Below are positions 9,369-16,361 of a stretch of 48,779 nt of DNA, one piece after another. A model generated the notes under the pieces. It had not been told where the DNA came from. It saw only the letters and a program-made list of their open reading frames with translations, and did not search any database. The stretch comes from Methylotenera sp. (GTDB lineage Bacteria; Pseudomonadota; Gammaproteobacteria; Burkholderiales; Methylophilaceae): assembly GCA_028688575.1 (NCBI GenBank), contig JAQTXW010000013.1, positions 1 to 48,779 on the forward strand, in the 5' to 3' direction. A program made the translations under genes and the position numbers. Position 1 is the first letter of the stretch. Every line of letters starts with the position of its first letter.

Positions 9369-9896
9369 TTACTCATTACCAGTGATTGAGCTATTACTTC
9401 TCACAAATGCAATCACTTTTAATACTTCATCCACTTTTAAACCTTCAGCAGGATTATCTGGTTGCATCAATCCTAAGCCTTTGGCCCCCATACCGCCATT
9501 GGTTCCGTGCCAAATAGTTTCAAACATGCCTTTATTCGTTGCGTTTTTTGCATATTTAAATTCAGGTCCTGTCAAACCTGGTGCGACTGCGCCTTCCGCA
9601 TGCCCGCCATGGCACGCTACGCATGAATATAAATTAAATACTTTTTTGCCAGCTTTAATCGCCTCTTCATTACCTATATAGGGGTTCTTACCTGTACTAA
9701 TAAATTCTTTTGCCGCCGGCGTATCAAAAAGTTTTGCATCAATCTTTAATGGTGCGCTGTCTTGCGTTGCAACCAGTTCGATCATTTTAAGGTCGTCACC
9801 TGCTGCCTTATCACCCCCCGCATTATTTGATCCTGAACCTTCACCACAACCTAATAAAGTACCCAATAAAGCAACTAAAAATAAATGCTTTTTCAT
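9369..9896 (-). CDS. XoxG-like c-type cytochrome, predicted lipoprotein
   Basis: A 175 aa monohaem cytochrome. The leader MKKHLFLVALLGTLLGCGEG has a lipobox (LLGC), so the mature protein should be lipid-anchored; a Gly/Asn/Asp linker follows. The haem motif is CVACH, and the Met in GLGLMQPDNP is the likely sixth ligand. From LVATQD to the shared end SGNE/TGNE it matches the next gene (xoxG) at about 107 of 135 residues by eye with no gaps. XoxG accepts electrons from XoxF; this copy differs mainly by its lipid anchor. Terminators flank it, and a TATAAT-like box (9916-9921) lies upstream. Whether it serves XoxF, or links to the quinol/terminal oxidase side, cannot be told. Confidence 0.88.
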   Translation of the reverse strand: MKKHLFLVALLGTLLGCGEGSGSNNAGGDKAAGDDLKMIELVATQDSAPLKIDAKLFDTPAAKEFISTGKNPYIGNEEAIKAGKKVFNLYSCVACHGGHAEGAVAPGLTGPEFKYAKNATNKGMFETIWHGTNGGMGAKGLGLMQPDNPAEGLKVDEVLKVIAFVRSNSSITGNE

Positions 9897-9954
9897 TCTA
9901 TTTATCTTTCATTAAATTATAAAAAACCTAATCATAACGCATTTACGCCATAAT

Positions 9955-9984
9955 AAAAAACGGTCGCTAACGCGACCGTTTTTT
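9955..9984. terminator. Terminator after xoxG (bidirectional shape)
   Basis: Perfect stem CGGTCGC (9961-9967) / GCGACCG (9972-9978), loop TAAC, flanked by six As and six Ts, so it would act on both strands. On the minus strand it follows xoxG by about 20 bp. Confidence 0.88.
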
Positions 9985-10004
9985 ATTCACTACCAACCTT
10001 GAAA

Positions 10005-10505
10005 TTATTCGTTACCTGAAATTTTACTATGGCTACGAATCCAAGCTTGTACTTTCAAGATATCGTCTGGTTTCAAACCCTCAGTCGGATCATCTGGTAC
10101 CATTAAACCTAAGCCTTTTGCGCCCATGCCACCGTTTGTACCATGCCAGATGGTTTCAAACATACCTTTATTAGTCGCATTTTTAGCGTATTTAAATGTC
10201 GGGCCTTGTAAACCTGGCGCTACTGCACCCTCACCCACACCACCGTGACAGGCATTACATGAATACAGGTTATATTTCTTTTTACCTGCCTTAATCATCT
10301 CTTCATTGCCGATATAAGGGTTTTTACCTGTTGCTAAAAATTCTTTTGTCGCTGGTGTATCAAACAACTCTTTTTTAATATTTAAAGGTGCACCATCTTG
10401 CGTCGCTACCAAATTAATATCTGCATACGCATTCACTGAAACCAGACCCGCTAATGCAAATATAGAAACAAGTAGAGTTGACTTTAATGTTTTATTGCCT
10501 AACAT
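10005..10505 (-). CDS. xoxG: XoxG, cytochrome c partner of XoxF
   Basis: A 166 aa periplasmic monohaem cytochrome c. A cleavable signal peptide is visible (ALAGLVSVNAYA, cleavage near residue 28). The haem motif is CNACH; the distal Met is probably in GLGLMVPDDP. Cytochromes of this type accept electrons from XoxF. The SD GGAG lies seven bases before the ATG. It sits between xoxJ and the lipoprotein paralogue. A hairpin without a U-tract (10604-10628) lies between xoxJ and this gene, and a strong terminator follows. Assignment rests on cluster context plus the cytochrome type. Confidence 0.9.
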   Translation of the reverse strand: MLGNKTLKSTLLVSIFALAGLVSVNAYADINLVATQDGAPLNIKKELFDTPATKEFLATGKNPYIGNEEMIKAGKKKYNLYSCNACHGGVGEGAVAPGLQGPTFKYAKNATNKGMFETIWHGTNGGMGAKGLGLMVPDDPTEGLKPDDILKVQAWIRSHSKISGNE

Positions 10506-10648
10506 GCTTTCTCCTAATCTTTATCACAAAATAAGCTACGTTTCTTTACATGCATTCGCACTGCTGAACGTGTAATTGCTTAACGTACTCAACATTTATT
10601 TGGTTGACATTTATTAACTAAATGCCAACACAAATTAACATCAAGATT

Positions 10649-11566
10649 TTACTCTGTTTTTGGAATTGCGTCACCGCGAGTTTCTCGATTTTTCACAGTG
10701 CCTTTACGATAAACCTTCATCAAGCTATCACCTTCTACAACTGGCACGTGTGGAATACCATATTCACTTAAAATTTGTTCTATTTTATCTTTATTTCTTT
10801 CTAGAGCACCTTCAATTTTAGCCATGCGCTCTTTATCTGCCTTACGCACCCCTACAGATATATTCCAGTAAGTTTTGCCTTTTGCATTGATCTGCTCATA
10901 TTCTGGGATTAATACAACTTCTAATGGCACTTTAGCCTGTTTGGCATAATAGCCACCAATGGGGCCCCATAGAATCGCCACATCAATATCACCTGCCAAC
11001 AAATCATCTACTAAGTAACCAGGTGACAAGTTAAGATCGCGCTGCATACGATACGGACGTGAATTAGGCACCAAGCCATGTGCATCCAGCGGTATTGTTG
11101 CAGGACTTTGGCCTACAATACCAATGCGTGCTTTTTTAAGATCTGGGCTATCCCAGTTAGTAATGTTATAGCCACTGTCTTTTTTGTACACAAACACGTG
11201 GCCAGAACGGTAGTAGGGTTTAGAGGTGCGTAATGCATCGTAATCTGAAGTAGTCCCCATGACCACATCACACTTTTTAGCATTCAGCGTGTTTCTCAAA
11301 AAACCCATGCGGTCATACCAAAATTGGTAACCGATTTTGAGGCCCAAATCTTGAGCCAGTACTTCTGCAATTTTATTTTCAAAACCTTCTTGCTTACTGT
11401 TTGAATACGGTAAATTATCTTGGTCCGCACATACTTTAAATTCTGTGCCATCGTCAACACGCTGCACTTCACCAGCCCTACCTGACGAATAGTAATCTTC
11501 AGCCTGAACGTTTGCAACCAAGGCCACGCCCATTAAAAGGCCAAGTAAGTTCATTTTTTTAAACAT
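10649..11566 (-). CDS. xoxJ: XoxJ, periplasmic binding-protein-like partner of XoxF
   Basis: A 305 aa protein with signal peptide (MFKKMNLLGLLMGVALVANVQA) and a solute-binding fold: FKVCADQDNLPYSN, GFENKIAEVLAQDLG, and VVMGTTSDYDALRTSKPYYRSG. This matches the quinoprotein-dehydrogenase-associated substrate-binding family (XoxJ/MxaJ). XoxJ is needed for XoxF function and is thought to help its maturation. It lies between xoxF and xoxG, but a strong terminator separates it from xoxF, so it probably has its own promoter in the 260-bp gap. No transporter genes accompany it, which fits XoxJ rather than an ABC importer. Confidence 0.92.
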   Translation of the reverse strand: MFKKMNLLGLLMGVALVANVQAEDYYSSGRAGEVQRVDDGTEFKVCADQDNLPYSNSKQEGFENKIAEVLAQDLGLKIGYQFWYDRMGFLRNTLNAKKCDVVMGTTSDYDALRTSKPYYRSGHVFVYKKDSGYNITNWDSPDLKKARIGIVGQSPATIPLDAHGLVPNSRPYRMQRDLNLSPGYLVDDLLAGDIDVAILWGPIGGYYAKQAKVPLEVVLIPEYEQINAKGKTYWNISVGVRKADKERMAKIEGALERNKDKIEQILSEYGIPHVPVVEGDSLMKVYRKGTVKNRETRGDAIPKTE

Positions 11567-11734
11567 TTTTGTTCCTTATCATTAAAAATACGGCCTGATG
11601 TTTACCGCGCTTTGTATAGAGTGTCAGTTCGACCAAAAGTTCTAGCCGCTTACGCATCAGCCACCACTATACAGGATAGCATTTACATTAGCCTCAGGAT
11701 TTTAATGAATCTATTTTATTTCCTCATTGTAAAG

Positions 11735-11765
11735 ATAAAAAAACACCCCGACTCGCGGGGTGTTT
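11735..11765 (-). terminator. Rho-independent terminator of xoxF
   Basis: Perfect 10-bp stem, AAACACCCCG (11741-11750) and CGGGGTGTTT (11756-11765) with a 5-nt loop, followed on the minus strand by a run of Ts. It lies about 60 bp after the xoxF stop and separates xoxF from xoxJ. Confidence 0.93.
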
Positions 11766-11825
11766 TATTTACAGCTTTTGAACTAACTAATACTTAGCTA
11801 ATAAATGATGTCTTACGACCGTCAA

Positions 11826-13697
11826 TTACAGACTAAATACGTTCAATGCACCGCCGCCAGGAGCTGCGTTGTATTTAACGAGTTCAGCATAACCACCAGC
11901 AGCACCTAAAGCGTCTGTTGGGTTAGTCATACCAAGGTTCATCGCAACGCCAGCCCAGCCACCGATACCTGATAGCACGCCAACGTATTGTTTACCTTTG
12001 TTACCGTAGGTGAATGCATTACCAATCACGCCAGAACCCACTTGGAATTTCCAGAGTTCTTTACCTGATTTAGCATCAACCGCTTTAAACCAACGATCTA
12101 AAGTACCGTAGAACACCAAGTCAGTAGCTGTTGTTAAAGCACCGCCCCAAGCAGAGAATTTCTCTTTGTTGTACCATACTTTTTTGTTGGTCAATGGATC
12201 ATAAGCAGCAAAGCCACCCATTACGCCGTCAGGACCTGGGAACATGGTCAATGTAGCACCCACCCATGGTTGACCAGCAACATATTTAGACTCAACTGGC
12301 TCGTATGTCATACATACGTGGTTCAGTGGAGAGTAGATCAAGCCAGTTTTTGGTGAGTAAGCAGCTGGTTGTTGGTCTTTAGTACCCAATGCAGCTGGGC
12401 AAATGCCTTTAGCATTGTAATCTTGGTGAGTTGAAGCTGAAGCCAATTTGTTTGGCACACCTGTTTTCAAATCAACGTCAGTTGCCCAGTTAACGAATGG
12501 GTGTACTTTTTCAGCAGCCACTAATTTACCGTTGTGAGCATTCCATGTGTATGCAAAGCCGTTACGGTCATGGTGCCAAGCGTAGGTTTTGCCACCTTTG
12601 TCGAACAAGATTACTTCGTTAATACCATCGTAATCCCACTCGTCATGTGGAGTCATTTGCATACCCCAACGTGCCATACCTGTATCAACATCACGTGCAA
12701 ATACAGTCATAGACCATTTGTTGTCACCTGGACGTACGTCTGGGTTCCAAACTGATGGGTTACCTGTACCGTAGTAAACCAAGTTTGTACGTGCATCATA
12801 TGGCCACCAGCCCCATGTAGAGCCACCACCATGTTGCCAACCATCTTTAACTGCTTGTGGTTTCAACCATGTGCGTGTACCTAATTCTTTTTCGCCAATT
12901 TTCAATTGGTCGTTAGGGATCTTTTTGAAAGAGCCACCTAATTTGTTACCGCCGTTTACGTCTTGGTAAACTGACAATGCGCTGTACTCAGGTGTATCTT
13001 TGTTGAAGCCTTCACCGATCAAAACTTCAGCGTCTGGACCTGTTGAGTAGGCTTTCCATGCTAAAGAACCGTCTTTAGCGTTGTATGCTGCCAAGAAGCA
13101 ACGAACGCCGAATTCAGCACCTGAACAACCAGTTAACACTTTGTCTTTGATTACGTGTGGAGCATTAGTGTTAGTAGCGCCAACTTTTGGATCGTTTACC
13201 AATGTTGACCAAACTTTAGCACCAGTTTTAGCGTCTAAAGCAACCAAGTTACCATCGTTTTGTTGCAGGTAGATTTTGCCGTCGCCGAAGCCTAAGCCAC
13301 GTGAAACGTTATCGCAACATAATACTGCTTGTACTGATGGATCTTGTTTTGGGAAATATGACCATACGATTTTTTGATTGTCGTTTAAGTCAAGTGCGTA
13401 TACGTTGTTTGGGAATGCGGTATGTACATACATCATGTTACCCACAACCACAGGTGAACCTTCGTGACCACGGTTTACACCAGTTGCGAATGTCCAAGCT
13501 GCTTTAAGGTTTTTAACATTGCCTTTGTTCACTTGTGACAAAGCACTGTAGCCTTGGTTGTTGTGCTGACCACGTGGGTGAGCCCAGTTGTTTGAATCCT
13601 TCAATGCTGCTTCTTGATCTGCAGCTGCTGATGCTACTAAAGGCATCGCCATACCAGCTACTAAGCCAAGCGCTAACTTGATTTTGTTGATTTGCAT
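11826..13697 (-). CDS. xoxF: XoxF, lanthanide-dependent PQQ methanol dehydrogenase
   Basis: A 623 aa periplasmic quinoprotein that oxidises methanol and passes electrons to XoxG. The ATG at 13697 is chosen because a GGAG SD precedes it and the product begins with a signal peptide (MQINKIKLALGLVAGMAMPL, cleaved around ASA-A); a longer in-frame extension has no leader logic. Key features: vicinal disulfide Cys127-Cys128 (VLCCDN), Glu195 in GAEFGVR, Asn313 in TGNPSVWNP, and Asp355/Asp357 in WDYDGIN. The second Asp is the lanthanide marker; calcium MxaF enzymes have Ala there. Tryptophan-rich propeller repeats run throughout. A promoter and leader lie upstream and its own terminator downstream. 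Clade (XoxF4 or XoxF5) is not resolved. Confidence 0.96.
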   Translation of the reverse strand: MQINKIKLALGLVAGMAMPLVASAAADQEAALKDSNNWAHPRGQHNNQGYSALSQVNKGNVKNLKAAWTFATGVNRGHEGSPVVVGNMMYVHTAFPNNVYALDLNDNQKIVWSYFPKQDPSVQAVLCCDNVSRGLGFGDGKIYLQQNDGNLVALDAKTGAKVWSTLVNDPKVGATNTNAPHVIKDKVLTGCSGAEFGVRCFLAAYNAKDGSLAWKAYSTGPDAEVLIGEGFNKDTPEYSALSVYQDVNGGNKLGGSFKKIPNDQLKIGEKELGTRTWLKPQAVKDGWQHGGGSTWGWWPYDARTNLVYYGTGNPSVWNPDVRPGDNKWSMTVFARDVDTGMARWGMQMTPHDEWDYDGINEVILFDKGGKTYAWHHDRNGFAYTWNAHNGKLVAAEKVHPFVNWATDVDLKTGVPNKLASASTHQDYNAKGICPAALGTKDQQPAAYSPKTGLIYSPLNHVCMTYEPVESKYVAGQPWVGATLTMFPGPDGVMGGFAAYDPLTNKKVWYNKEKFSAWGGALTTATDLVFYGTLDRWFKAVDAKSGKELWKFQVGSGVIGNAFTYGNKGKQYVGVLSGIGGWAGVAMNLGMTNPTDALGAAGGYAELVKYNAAPGGGALNVFSL

Positions 13698-13806
13698 ATT
13701 AATCTCCAAAGTTAAACTACTAAGGTTTAAATAAATAATTTCTGTAACACTGATAGATTTTTTGCTGTATCTCAAAATTTTTATCAGTGATTGAGAAATC
13801 ATTTGT

Positions 13807-13822
13807 AGCACATAAATGTGCT
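13807..13822. promoter_or_regulatory. Perfect dyad at the predicted xoxF transcript start
   Basis: AGCACAT-AA-ATGTGCT is a perfect 7-bp inverted repeat with a 2-nt centre. It falls at about +2 to +17 relative to the predicted xoxF start, so it could be an operator or a 5'-end RNA stem-loop. Confidence 0.5.
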
Positions 13823-13830
13823 TGAACAGA

Positions 13831-13859
13831 ACTATAAACCAGTGAAACATGAATTGCAA
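13831..13859 (-). promoter_or_regulatory. Predicted sigma-70 promoter of xoxF
   Basis: On the minus strand, -35 TTGCAA (13854-13859) and -10 TATAGT (13831-13836) are separated by exactly 17 bp. Transcription would begin near 13824, giving a leader of about 127 nt before the ATG. Confidence 0.6.
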
Positions 13860-13994
13860 TACATTATTTACAATTTATTTACATTTAAATTTACTTTGCA
13901 ACATACAATAGTAAAAAGTTAGATTTATACGAACTCACGGTTCTTTGTGACCCAATTAAATCCATTTAAAAACATATGGTTAGTATTTTTATCT

Positions 13995-14966
13995 ATGCAA
14001 AATAAAGTTTACACACTATTCCCAGCGCTTGATACATTTGTAAAAAATAGCATCCAAGTGGACGATATTCATGAGGTTTATTATGAAACTTGCGGTAACC
14101 CGCAAGGACAGCCCGTGGTATTTTTGCATGGTGGGCCAGGCAGTGGCTGCAACCCTATGCAGCGCCGTTTTTTTGACCCTGCGCACTATCATATTGTGCT
14201 AATAGATCAGCGCGGCTGTGGTCGCAGCCAACCATTGGGCCATGTGATTAACAATACTACGCAGGATTTAATTAATGATATAGAGCTAATTCGCAATCAA
14301 TTAGGCATCCAGCGCTGGCTGGTGTTTGGTGGTTCATGGGGCAGTACCTTAGCGCTGACTTATGCTATTCAACATAGTGAACATGTGCGCGGGTTGATTT
14401 TACGCGGTATTTTTTTAAGCCGCCCTCTGGAATTGAACTGGTTTTTAGCGCAAGTGCGCTTATTCTTTCCTGAGGCCATGCAAAAACTATGTGAATTTTT
14501 ACCTGTTGACGCTAGGAACAATCCTCTGGGGGCTTTTCAGGCATTGATTTTTTCAGACGACAAAAGTATCAGCATACCTGCGGCAATACACTGGAACGCA
14601 TTTGAAAGCAGCATTATGGCGCTACTGCCCAGAGCAGATAGCAATCAAGATGTTAACGGTGAGATTGAATTAGCGCGCGCCAGAGTGCAAATACACTATA
14701 TAGTTAATCACTGCTTTGTGGGTCACCGTGATTTGCTGGCTGAGGCTAGCCTTTCGCTCGCCCACATACCCACGATTATCGTGCAAGGGCGCTATGATAT
14801 GGTTTGCCCGCCCATCACCGCGTGGGAGCTCAAACAGGCAATGCCGCATGCTGAATTTTACATGATTGCAGATGCTGGACATTCAGCAATGGAAGCAGGA
14901 ACGACTTCGGCGCTTGTAGCCGCCACCGAGGCTTTTAAAACCAAGCATCAAGCTACGCATGAGTGA
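13995..14966 (+). CDS. pip: Proline iminopeptidase
   Basis: A 323 aa alpha/beta hydrolase that removes N-terminal proline from peptides in the cytoplasm. Start at 13995 (MQNKVYTLFPALDTFVKN) fits the family; an ATG at 13947 would add 16 residues. Family marks: VVFLHGGPGSGC (oxyanion region), DQRGCGRSQP, nucleophile Ser in VFGGSWGSTLAL, and the C-terminal GRYDMVCPP and AGHS segments carrying the Asp and His of the triad. Length is near the ~315 aa norm. The next gene starts 39 bp downstream on the same strand. Confidence 0.93.
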   Translation: MQNKVYTLFPALDTFVKNSIQVDDIHEVYYETCGNPQGQPVVFLHGGPGSGCNPMQRRFFDPAHYHIVLIDQRGCGRSQPLGHVINNTTQDLINDIELIRNQLGIQRWLVFGGSWGSTLALTYAIQHSEHVRGLILRGIFLSRPLELNWFLAQVRLFFPEAMQKLCEFLPVDARNNPLGAFQALIFSDDKSISIPAAIHWNAFESSIMALLPRADSNQDVNGEIELARARVQIHYIVNHCFVGHRDLLAEASLSLAHIPTIIVQGRYDMVCPPITAWELKQAMPHAEFYMIADAGHSAMEAGTTSALVAATEAFKTKHQATHE

Positions 14967-15005
14967 TCATGCCAAACTAAAAGCAAAACACAGCTCATTA
15001 AAAAA

Positions 15006-16313
15006 ATGAAAAAACTAAAGTTTAAATCGCTTGCCAGGCAGCCATTTAAAACGCGTTTTCGCAATGCGATGCACATGCCACAGACGGTTTACGCCAGCCA
15101 GCGCTACAACACGCCCTTATTTGTTTTACATGAAATGTTCAGAGCTTTTCAACGCCATAATGCACTGGGCTTGTCTGCCTCACTGTCTTTCTATGCCATG
15201 TTTGCGCTAATTCCTCTAGTGCTGCTGATGTTTTTTATGTTCAGCCAACTAATCTTCAGCTCAGATTATGCCATCGTCAAACTTGCTATTATTACCAGCA
15301 ATCTGGTGCCACAACTGAGCAGCACCATCATGATAGAAGTGCATAGCGCAGCCAAACACCAGGCAGCCTGGGGCGCTTTGGGCCTGTTTATACTGCTATG
15401 GTCAGTCACTCCGTTAGCAGGCGCCATGCGCACTACTTTTTATCACATCGCCAGCCTGAATGAGGCGCCCTCTTTTATCCGCAAAAAGCTTAAAGATATT
15501 TTTGCCATCATGGGGATGCTGCTTTTATTTTTTTTATACACGTTTGCGGGTCTGTTGATTGAAAATGTGATTGTATTTTTAGGCGCGACTAATGCCTTAC
15601 TATATTACGACATTTTAGCCACGCTGATTTCACTGGCGCTCACTACGCTACTGATTGCAGTTTTCTATTTTGTGTTTTTTCCGGTGCGATTATCTATCAA
15701 GCATATTTTGATTGGCGCGTTGTTTACTGCTGTTCTCTGGCTCCTGATGCGCCCTGCATTTACACTTTTTTTATCAATGAATGAATCATATGGCTCGGTA
15801 TTTGGCAGCATGAAAAATTTATTCGTGTCGATTACCTGGTTGTACCTTAATTTTGCCGTTTTCTTATTAGGTACCGAGCTCATGGCCACTTTAAGAAAAA
15901 AAGACGTGCTGCTGCTCAAAGGTTTATTTGACGACAGCGCTTCACAGCCACTCACACATAATAGCAATTATGTGCAGAAACTAATGCAGCGCTATGGCAC
16001 CTTTTACCAGCATGGTGACACGATATTCGAATCTGGCAGTGCAGCTCAGCATTTGTATTACCTAGTGAAGGGTGAAGTTCAGCTCTGGCAATCGGGTCAG
16101 GTTATCCGCAGCATCCAGGCGGGGGACTACTTTGGAGAAATTGCCATGCTTTCCAATACGCCAGTCAATGCTGATGCACGCGTGGCTTCCGAACAAGCTG
16201 AGGTCATCACCATGAGCACCGACAACATTGAAACTTTACTGCTGGATGAACCCAGCGTTGCCATGAAGTTTTTACGCAAACTCGCTAAACGCCTGCAAAT
16301 GCGCAATGCTTAG
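15006..16313 (+). CDS. YihY-family membrane protein fused to a cyclic nucleotide-binding-like domain
   Basis: A 435 aa protein with two parts. Residues ~40-300 form a YihY/UPF0761 (BrkB-like) membrane unit with about six segments, including LGLSASLSFYAMFALIPLVL, MGMLLLFFLYTFAGLLIE and LLMRPAFTLFL, and NESYGSVFGSMKNLFVSITWLYL typical of the family. Residues ~325-432 look like a CAP_ED domain: IFESGSAAQHLYYLVKGEVQL and AGDYFGEIAML. The Arg normally following the Pro of the phosphate-binding cassette is not in its usual place (TPVNADARV), so nucleotide binding is uncertain. YihY proteins were once misnamed RNase BN; their role is unclear. Possibly co-transcribed with pip and the next gene (30-50 bp gaps). 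Confidence 0.88.
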   Translation: MKKLKFKSLARQPFKTRFRNAMHMPQTVYASQRYNTPLFVLHEMFRAFQRHNALGLSASLSFYAMFALIPLVLLMFFMFSQLIFSSDYAIVKLAIITSNLVPQLSSTIMIEVHSAAKHQAAWGALGLFILLWSVTPLAGAMRTTFYHIASLNEAPSFIRKKLKDIFAIMGMLLLFFLYTFAGLLIENVIVFLGATNALLYYDILATLISLALTTLLIAVFYFVFFPVRLSIKHILIGALFTAVLWLLMRPAFTLFLSMNESYGSVFGSMKNLFVSITWLYLNFAVFLLGTELMATLRKKDVLLLKGLFDDSASQPLTHNSNYVQKLMQRYGTFYQHGDTIFESGSAAQHLYYLVKGEVQLWQSGQVIRSIQAGDYFGEIAMLSNTPVNADARVASEQAEVITMSTDNIETLLLDEPSVAMKFLRKLAKRLQMRNA

Positions 16314-16361
16314 TTTTACACTAAAATATACCTTGTAATAATTTTGAGCGAACAATGCACC

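Larger units (their letters stand above)
13698..13994. promoter_or_regulatory. Divergent xoxF / pip control region
   Basis: This ~297-bp AT-rich gap holds the xoxF promoter (13831-13859), a dyad (13807-13822) and a long-range inverted repeat in the predicted xoxF leader: CACTGATA (13748-13755) and TATCAGTG (13782-13789), 26 nt apart. I see no clear promoter for pip. Confidence 0.55.

Noticed and set aside
11612-11797. 61-codon plus-strand frame in the xoxF-xoxJ gap
   Set aside because: It runs across the xoxF terminator and has no SD or family match.
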